A stretch of DNA of 53,896 nt. Origin: Bacillota bacterium (GTDB lineage: Bacteria; Bacillota; Clostridia; Christensenellales; Aristaeellaceae). The position numbers and the translations under genes are program-made. The DNA lies in the NCBI GenBank assembly GCA_023416655.1, contig JAEZHK010000090.1:1-53896 (forward strand). The letters are read 5' to 3'. The notes below the pieces were generated by a model. That model saw only the letters and a list, made by a program, of their open reading frames with translations, did not search any database and was not told the DNA's origin. Shown here piece after piece: positions 48,671 to 53,896 of this stretch (position 1 is its first letter; each line of letters starts with the position of its first letter).

Positions 48671-51106
48671 CTAGATGAACAGCGACATGTCGCTCTCTTC
48701 GGCGTTGGCCAGCATCGCCGCCGCGCCGGAGAACTTGACGCCGTCGATCAGTTCCTCGGCCTTGATGCCCATCACGTCCATCGACATCGAGCACGCGACC
48801 AGCTCCACGCCGCTTTTCCGGGCGGAGGCGATCAGTTCCTCCAGGCTGGCGATGTGCTTTTTTTTCATGACCCCGCGGATCATGATCGGGCCCATCCCCA
48901 GCATGTTCATCTTGGAAAGGCCCAGCTTCTTCGAGCCGCGCGGCATCATCATGCCGAACATCTTCGAGAGAAAGTCCTTCTTCACCGACACCTTTTCGGG
49001 CCGCCGCAGCACGTTCAGCCCCCAGAACGTGAAGAACATCGAAACATGGCGGCCCATGGCGGCGGCGGCGTTGGCGATGATGAACGAAGCGATGGCCTTG
49101 TCCAGGTCGCCCGAGAACACGATGATGTTTTTGTTGTCCCCGGAAGAGCCGGTGACAGGGGCCGGTTTTTCACCCTTCTGCACTTTGGCATTGGCGATTC
49201 CTTTTGTGCTGTCGAGGCTGAGCAGCAGGTTCCCGGTCCGGCGGCAGTAGGCGGGCAGGTCACTTGCAAACGCCGGGTCGGTGGAGGAGATCACGATCAC
49301 GTCGCCGACCGCCGCGCTCGAAAGCGCCTCGGAGAGCTTGACGATCGGGCCGGGGCACTGCAGGCCGCAGGCGTCGAGCACGATGGTCCGGGCGGGCGCG
49401 TCCTTCTTCTCAGGCAGCTGGGTGTCTGTGTTCACGGAAACCCCTCCTTTGGGCGCCTCGTGGGGCCCGAAGATCGAATGGTACAGCCGGTAACCGCCGC
49501 TGAGGTTGTAGGCGTCAAAACCGTTCTGCGAAAGGATCCGGGTCGCCACGTAGCCGCGGAGGCCCACCTGGCAGGTGACGTAGACGGGCTTGGACTTGTC
49601 GATCTCGCCCAGCCGGGAGCGCAGCGAATCCAGCGGGATGTTTTTGAAGCCCTCGATGTGGCCGTTTTCGTATTCGAGCGCCGTGCGGGTGTCGAGGAGC
49701 GTTACGTTGCCGTCGCGGGGCAGGCCCGCCACGTCGTGCCAGTGAAAGTTCTTGACCAGCCCCTGCATCAGGTTCTCGATCGCGAAGCCCGCCATGTTGA
49801 CCGGGTCCTTGGCCGAGCCGTAGGGCGGCGCGTAGCAAAGCTCCAGCTTGGTGAGGTCGCTTGCGGTCATCTTGGCGCGGATGGCTGTGGCCAGCACGTC
49901 CACGCGCTTGTCCGTTCCGTCGTATCCCACGGCCTGCGCGCCCAGGATGCGGCCGGAGCCTTTTTCAAACAGCACCTTGATGGACATGTTGACCGCGCCG
50001 GGGTAATAACCCGCGTGGTTGGCCGAGTAGGTGTAGTTCTTGTCGTAATCGAGCTTCAGCCGCTTTGCGGTCTTCTCGTTGATGCCGGTAGAGGCGACGG
50101 TCAGGTCGAACACCTTGAGGATGGACGACCCCTGCGTGCCCTCGTAGCGGCTGTCGAGGCCCGAGATGTTGTCCGCCGCGATGCGGCCCTGCTTGTTGGC
50201 GGGGCCCGCCAGCGGTACGTAGCCCTGTTCACCCGTCACAAAATCGGTGACCTCGATGGCGTCGCCGACGGCGTAGATGTCGGGGTCGCTCGTCAGCATG
50301 CGGCCCGATACCTTGATCGCGCCGCGCGGGTTCACCTCGAGGCCCGCTTCCTTCGCAAGCCGACTGTCCGGCCGCACGCCCACCGCCATGATCAGCATGT
50401 TGGCCTGTACGTCGCTATCGCCGACGGTGACCACCAGGCTTTCGCCCGCTTCGCGGATCCTGGCGACAGACTTGCCCAGCATCAGGCGCACGCCCTTCTC
50501 AACCATGTGGCGGTGCACGTCCTGCGCCATTTCGTAGTCGATCGGCGCGATCACCTGGTCCAGCATCTCCACCAATGTCACCTGAACCCCCGCATGGGTC
50601 AGGTTTTCCGCCATCTCCACGCCGATGAAGCCGCCGCCCGCGACGATGGCCGTCCGGGTTTTCTTCTGCTCGACGTAGTCCTTGATGCGGTAGGTATCGG
50701 GGATGTTCCGGAGCGTGAACACCTTGTCCGATTTCGCGCCTTCGATGGGCGGCACAAACGGCTCAGCGCCGGGGGAGAGGATGAGCTTGTCGTAGCCCTC
50801 CTCGTAGGTCTCGTTCGTCTGGTGGTTGAGGACGGTCACAGCCTTCCTGGCCGGATCGATTCGGATCGCCTCGCTCAGCGTGCGCACATCGACGTTGAAG
50901 CGGGCGTTGAAGCTCTTCGGCGTCTGCAGCGTCAGCGCCGACTTCTGCTTGATCTCGCCGCCGATGTAGTAGGGCAGGCCGCAGTTGGCGAAGGAGATGT
51001 ACTCGCCCTTCTCCAGCATGATGATCTCGGCCTTCTCATCCAGCCTTCTGAGCCGTGCCGCGGCGGATGCGCCGCCCGCCACGCCGCCGATGATGACTAT
51101 CTTCAT
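48671..51106 (-). CDS. CoA-disulfide reductase-like flavoprotein fused to rhodanese, TusA and DsrE domains
   Basis: 811 residues. Residues 1-~445: FAD/NAD(P)H oxidoreductase with IIGGVAGGASAAARLRR and the active Cys42 in SFANCGLPYYIGG. ~455-550: rhodanese with VTCQVGLRGYVATRIL. ~575-645: TusA-like, DACGLQCPGPIVKLSEAL. ~655-811: DsrE/DsrF-like, NIIVFSGDLDKAIASFIIA and VELVACSMSMDVMGI. This combination handles persulfides, polysulfides or CoA persulfide. AAGGAGG precedes ATG 51106. Divergent from a Crp/Fnr gene, sharing a palindrome that contains both -10 boxes. Confidence 0.93.
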   Translation of the reverse strand: MKIVIIGGVAGGASAAARLRRLDEKAEIIMLEKGEYISFANCGLPYYIGGEIKQKSALTLQTPKSFNARFNVDVRTLSEAIRIDPARKAVTVLNHQTNETYEEGYDKLILSPGAEPFVPPIEGAKSDKVFTLRNIPDTYRIKDYVEQKKTRTAIVAGGGFIGVEMAENLTHAGVQVTLVEMLDQVIAPIDYEMAQDVHRHMVEKGVRLMLGKSVARIREAGESLVVTVGDSDVQANMLIMAVGVRPDSRLAKEAGLEVNPRGAIKVSGRMLTSDPDIYAVGDAIEVTDFVTGEQGYVPLAGPANKQGRIAADNISGLDSRYEGTQGSSILKVFDLTVASTGINEKTAKRLKLDYDKNYTYSANHAGYYPGAVNMSIKVLFEKGSGRILGAQAVGYDGTDKRVDVLATAIRAKMTASDLTKLELCYAPPYGSAKDPVNMAGFAIENLMQGLVKNFHWHDVAGLPRDGNVTLLDTRTALEYENGHIEGFKNIPLDSLRSRLGEIDKSKPVYVTCQVGLRGYVATRILSQNGFDAYNLSGGYRLYHSIFGPHEAPKGGVSVNTDTQLPEKKDAPARTIVLDACGLQCPGPIVKLSEALSSAAVGDVIVISSTDPAFASDLPAYCRRTGNLLLSLDSTKGIANAKVQKGEKPAPVTGSSGDNKNIIVFSGDLDKAIASFIIANAAAAMGRHVSMFFTFWGLNVLRRPEKVSVKKDFLSKMFGMMMPRGSKKLGLSKMNMLGMGPIMIRGVMKKKHIASLEELIASARKSGVELVACSMSMDVMGIKAEELIDGVKFSGAAAMLANAEESDMSLFI

Positions 51107-51123
51107 GGGTTTGCCTCCTTAAA

Positions 51124-51181
51124 TTGACTTTTGGATCGTCCGCTTTTATGATATCATAAGGTTGAAAGGGGATTTTTGCAA
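51124..51181. promoter_or_regulatory. Mirrored divergent promoters on a shared palindrome (Crp/Fnr operator)
   Basis: Plus: TTGACT (51124-51129)-17 bp-TATGAT (51147-51152) for the regulator. Minus: TTGCAA (51176-51181)-17 bp-TATGAT (51153-51158) for the reductase. The two -10 hexamers abut and together form the perfect 14-bp palindrome TTATGATATCATAA (51146-51159). A dimer bound there would block both promoters. Confidence 0.75.
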
Positions 51182-51855
51182 TGCCGGACAAGGAACCTTC
51201 CGCCATCGCCGCGCGATTTCTGCCCTTCTGGGGCAGGATTTCGCCCGAGCAGCGGGAGACATTGATCGCGGGCACCGCCTGCCATTCCTACCCGCGCGGG
51301 ACCAACATCCACGGCGGCTCCAACGACTGCGCCGGCATACTGCTGGTCCTGTCGGGGGAACTCCGGGTTTACATGCTGTCCGAGGAGGGCCGCGAGGTCA
51401 CGCTCTTCCGAATGAACGGCGGCGACGTCTGTGTGATGAGCGCCAGCTGCGCGCTCTCCGCCATCACGTTCGAGGTGCGCATCGACGCGGCCAGCGACTG
51501 CGAACTGTGCGTGATCCGGCCGTCCGCCTTTGACCAGGTGCAGCGGGAGAACATCTACGTGGAGGCCTTCGCCTACAAACAGGTCACCGAGCGGTTCTCC
51601 GACGTCATGTGGGCCATGCAGCAGATCCTGTTCATGAGCTTCGACAAGCGCCTGGCGGTATTCCTGCTGGACGAGCTGTCCCGAGTAGGCGGCGACACCG
51701 TGCACCTTACGCAAGAGGAAATCGCGCGTTACCTCGGGGGCGCGCGCGAATCCGTCACGAGGATGCTGAAGTACTTTCAGCGGGAGGGTCTGGTCTCACT
51801 GGTCCGGGGCGGGGTGACCGTTTTAAGCCGGAAGGGGCTCCGGGCGCTGCTGTGA
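51181..51855 (+). CDS. Crp/Fnr family transcriptional regulator
   Basis: 224 residues. The cyclic-nucleotide-type beta barrel spans ~20-120, with cysteines in NGGDVCVMSASCALSAITFEV that could sense redox or sulfur species. Then come the dimer helix ERFSDVMWAMQQILFMSFD and a winged helix with recognition helix GGARESVTRMLKYFQ. The N-terminal FNR-type four-cysteine cluster is absent. Its gene position between the persulfide-type reductase and thioredoxin suggests control of thiol/sulfur or oxidative stress. AAAGGGG precedes ATG 51181. The stop is 7 bp from the convergent trxA. Confidence 0.92.
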   Translation: MPDKEPSAIAARFLPFWGRISPEQRETLIAGTACHSYPRGTNIHGGSNDCAGILLVLSGELRVYMLSEEGREVTLFRMNGGDVCVMSASCALSAITFEVRIDAASDCELCVIRPSAFDQVQRENIYVEAFAYKQVTERFSDVMWAMQQILFMSFDKRLAVFLLDELSRVGGDTVHLTQEEIARYLGGARESVTRMLKYFQREGLVSLVRGGVTVLSRKGLRALL

Positions 51856-51862
51856 ACCGGGG

Positions 51863-52171
51863 CTAATCCAGCATCGCCAGGATCGCGGCCTTGGGTTTGG
51901 CGCCGACGGACGTCTTGGCCAGCTTCCCGTCCTTGAACACCATGAGCGTGGGGATGCTCATCACGCGGAAGGCGCTGGCGAGCTCCGGCTGGGCGTCGAT
52001 GTCCACCTTGGCGACCTTGACTTCCTGGTTTTCGTTCGCAATCTGTTCAACCAGCGGGGCCACCATGCGGCAGGGGCCGCACCAGCTGGCCCAGAAGTCC
52101 ACGAGCACCGGCTTTTCGCTATTGAGAACCTCGCGCTGGAAGTTTTCCATGGTTAAATTGACGACGGACAT
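51863..52171 (-). CDS. trxA: Thioredoxin
   Basis: 102 residues, standard size. Active site FWASWCGPCRMVAP, cis-proline region VMSIPTLMVFKDG. Reduces protein disulfides; with the neighbouring flavoprotein and Crp/Fnr gene it forms a thiol-redox group. AGGAAGGAG precedes ATG 52171, and a -10-like TATACT lies at 52200-52205 on the minus strand. Confidence 0.97.
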   Translation of the reverse strand: MSVVNLTMENFQREVLNSEKPVLVDFWASWCGPCRMVAPLVEQIANENQEVKVAKVDIDAQPELASAFRVMSIPTLMVFKDGKLAKTSVGAKPKAAILAMLD

Positions 52172-52249
52172 TGTGTATCGCTCCTTCCTGTTTGCCTAAA
52201 GTATACGCTGCCAGGCGAACCGGTTCCGTGACGAAGTCACACAAAGAAG

Positions 52250-52415
52250 GCGCCCCAAAGCCGCCAAGCTGATTTTCAACGCAAAAGAGTAAGAACTGGG
52301 TGAGCCAAACACCTGCGGGATTTCCAGGATGCTCACTGACTTGCGGAAGTATTTCCTCCGTCAGTGTGCGCTACTTACTACGGAAACCGATTCCCGGCGC
52401 GTTAAAGCCCGGGAG
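52250..52415 (-). repeat. Multi-hairpin dispersed element, copy D (inverted)
   Basis: Read on the minus strand it has H1 (TCCCGG/CCGGGA, 52391-52414 area) and an H2 position with TTTCCGT/ACGG-AAA outer pairing. H3 is GTGAGC/GCTCAC (plus coordinates 52331-52336 and 52300-52305) enclosing TGGAAATCCC. The 3' part resembles GGCGG-TTTGG-GCGCC. It is the most diverged copy. It occupies most of the 303-bp gap between trxA and the HAD gene. Confidence 0.55.
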
Positions 52416-52474
52416 CGATGGAAGCCTTGAGTGACGGCACGCGAGAAAATTGTGCTTTTTGTATGGAGGTTATC

Positions 52475-53134
52475 ATGCGCTATCCCTGCCTGGTGTTGGA
52501 CCATGACGACACGCTGGTCCGCTCAACGCCCGAGATCCATTACCCGTCCTTCGTCGAAACGGTGCGGCTGCTCCGGCCGGAGATGCCGGTTCCCACGCTG
52601 AAGGAATTCATCACATACAATTTTGATCCCGGCTTTTTGCCCATGTGCCTGAACGTGTACAGGTTCACCGACGAGGAGATGAAAATCGAGCAGGAAATCT
52701 GGCAGCGCTACACCCAGCGCATCCCCGACTGCTACGAGGGCTTCGAAAGGCTGCTCGCCCGCTACCGCGCCGAAGGCGGGAAGGTGTGCGTGGTGTCCCA
52801 CTCGGAAAGGCGCGTGATCCTTAAGCACTACCAGGCGCATTTCGGCTTTGAGCCCGACATGGTGTTCGGCTGGGAACTGCCGGAGCCGCAGCGCAAGCCC
52901 CACGCCTACCCGCTGGATAGCATCATGGAGTCGCTGGGCTTTGAACCCAGGAACCTGCTGGTGGTGGACGACCTGAAGCTGGGCCTGGACATGGCGCGCA
53001 GCCGGGGTGTAGACTTCGCCTGGGCCGGATGGTCTGACACGGCGTTTGTGACGACGAAATTCATGACGGAAAACGCGATGCACCGCTTCGGCGCGCCCAG
53101 CGAGCTGGAAGAATTCCTGATGGGGGAGCGTTAA
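52475..53134 (+). CDS. HAD superfamily hydrolase
   Basis: 219 residues. Motif I is LVLDHDDTLVRS, motif II is VCVVSHSERR, motif III Lys is in EPQRKPHAYPLDSIM, and motif IV is NLLVVDDLKLGLDMA. The cap is a small helical C1 type (~20-90). This is the beta-phosphoglucomutase/phosphatase-like branch; the phosphate ester is unknown. GGAGGT lies four bases before ATG 52475. A terminator follows. Confidence 0.9.
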   Translation: MRYPCLVLDHDDTLVRSTPEIHYPSFVETVRLLRPEMPVPTLKEFITYNFDPGFLPMCLNVYRFTDEEMKIEQEIWQRYTQRIPDCYEGFERLLARYRAEGGKVCVVSHSERRVILKHYQAHFGFEPDMVFGWELPEPQRKPHAYPLDSIMESLGFEPRNLLVVDDLKLGLDMARSRGVDFAWAGWSDTAFVTTKFMTENAMHRFGAPSELEEFLMGER

Positions 53135-53189
53135 TACCTGAGCGTTTTCATTGGAACTCTGAGGTAGCGTGCTCTGGTCCTTAATCAAT

Positions 53190-53224
53190 AACCCGCCTGA
53201 AGTCAGACGATTTCAGGCGGGTTT
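53190..53224 (+). terminator. Terminator of the HAD gene
   Basis: 12-bp stem (53190-53201 with 53212-53223), ten-base loop, short T-run (GTTTC). Confidence 0.7.
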
Positions 53225-53652
53225 CATTACGGGCGCATCGGATGATACGGTTATTAATCGAGTTATGTACGAGGAAGGAACCCGGAATATCGGCGCGCAT
53301 CGGCCGTTTCAACGCATTCGAGGTGACGATGGCGGATGCCGAGGTTTCATATCGACTTGGCGGAATTACAAGTCCCTCAGGGGCGCTCGATCGATTGGCG
53401 AGGAGCATTTCGCTGAATGATGCAAAAATATTGTAAAATTGCGCTAAAAAACATGCGAAATTATGTAAAATTTATTTATAACGTGAATTAGCATGACACA
53501 AACCGAGAACGCCTATCAAGTTTTGATTTGAAATACCGAACTAATAGGCATAACGGCAGGAGGAGGTTAGCGACCGGAACAAGTATCAGGGAATCTTCAG
53601 GGAGCACTTCTACGGTGAAGACAGGAATGATTTCTGTGAAGGAGATGCAAGG
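53225..53652. other. Intergenic region before cheW
   Basis: 428 bp. The first half has short open frames without ribosome sites; 53430-53480 is AT-rich. CAAG (about 53517) followed 15 bases later by CCGAACTAA loosely resembles a sigma-28-type motility promoter (TAAA-N15-GCCGATAA), so it is weak evidence. AGGAGGAGG near 53560 is a ribosome-site-like run with no start codon after it in the cheW frame. Confidence 0.35.
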
Positions 53653-53896
53653 ATGCAAGAGCCCACATTGGCGGAATCATCTGGCATCGAAGATACCCAG
53701 GAAGGCCTGTATCTGACCTTTTTGATCGGTGAAGAGGTCTTCGGCATCGGTATCGAGTATGTCAAGGAGATCATCGGCGTTCAGCCGATCACCAGAATTC
53801 CGGATTTTCCGGATCACATCAGAGGCGTCATCAATCTCAGAGGGAAGATCATCCCGGTGATGGACGTCCGGCTGCGCTTCAAAAAGCCAGAACAAC
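53653..53896 (+). CDS. cheW: Chemotaxis coupling protein CheW (N-terminal part, runs off right edge)
   Basis: 81 codons visible. YLTFLIGEEVFGIGIEYV, KEIIGVQPITRIPDFPDHI and RGVINLRGKIIPVMDVRLR are the conserved first half of CheW. It would link chemoreceptors such as the one at 10385-12256 to CheA. AAGGAG lies eight bases before ATG 53653; the ATG at 53645 is in another frame. The ~15-residue acidic N-terminal extension is typical of Firmicute CheW. Confidence 0.93.
   Translation, partial: MQEPTLAESSGIEDTQEGLYLTFLIGEEVFGIGIEYVKEIIGVQPITRIPDFPDHIRGVINLRGKIIPVMDVRLRFKKPEQ

Noticed and set aside
53242..53436. 64-codon open frame before cheW
   Set aside because: No ribosome binding site, no recognisable family, and it begins inside the sequence just after a terminator; probably chance.

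Overview
The window looks like chromosome of an anaerobic, fermentative, high-GC member of the Firmicutes (Clostridia in the broad sense). Evidence is the strong AGGAGG-type ribosome binding sites, GTP-dependent PEP carboxykinase, a pyruvate kinase with the extra C-terminal domain, B12-dependent ribonucleotide reductase, [FeFe] and [NiFe] hydrogenase genes, and the Crp/Fnr-CoA-disulfide reductase-thioredoxin group. Assignment below class is not possible from this sequence. No rRNA, tRNA, CRISPR array or intact transposase was seen.

Layout. 1-10030: a hydantoinase/oxoprolinase gene cut by the left edge with a GNAT enzyme, pyruvate kinase, nitroreductase, an aldo/keto reductase with two ferredoxin clusters, a run of small genes (three VOC proteins, a helix-hairpin-helix protein, an SRPBCC protein) and RidA. 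10385-16576: chemoreceptor, class II ribonucleotide reductase, xylose isomerase. 16767-21670: a MacB-like three-gene ABC export operon facing a TetR regulator across mirrored promoters. 21758-23559: AT-rich orphan gene, D-2-hydroxyacid dehydrogenase, small membrane protein. 23780-30732: an [FeFe]-hydrogenase-like gene followed by hypA-B-F-C-D-E. 31025-31855: methyltransferase behind a structured RNA. 31963-41688: a twelve-gene minus-strand operon for a complex-I-like group 4 [NiFe] hydrogenase and its protease, with a clear promoter (41789-41817) and terminator (31914-31944). 42242-48456: pckG, two membrane proteins, and an unusual KaiC-like/PEP-synthase ATP-grasp fusion. 48671-52171: multidomain CoA-disulfide reductase, Crp/Fnr regulator and thioredoxin. 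52475-53896: HAD hydrolase and the start of cheW.

How it works together (inference). The minus-strand operon encodes four Q-module-like subunits (NuoB, C, D, I types) whose NuoD-type subunit keeps all four Ni-binding cysteines, plus a full membrane arm (NuoA, H, J, K and three antiporter-like proteins). It lacks NuoE/F/G, so it probably oxidises ferredoxin, makes H2 and pumps ions. HypA-F build the NiFe centre and the operon's last gene processes the large subunit. PckG and Pyk sit at the PEP node of the same fermentative metabolism.

Most unusual items: (i) four dispersed copies of a multi-hairpin intergenic element whose third stem is kept by compensatory changes; (ii) the hydrogenase with a NuoA subunit and one antiporter-like subunit that lost key charged residues; (iii) a near-palindromic insertion that supplies the last codons of hypD; (iv) a discrete structured RNA with its own promoter at 30805-31003; (v) two divergent promoter pairs built symmetrically on operator palindromes.
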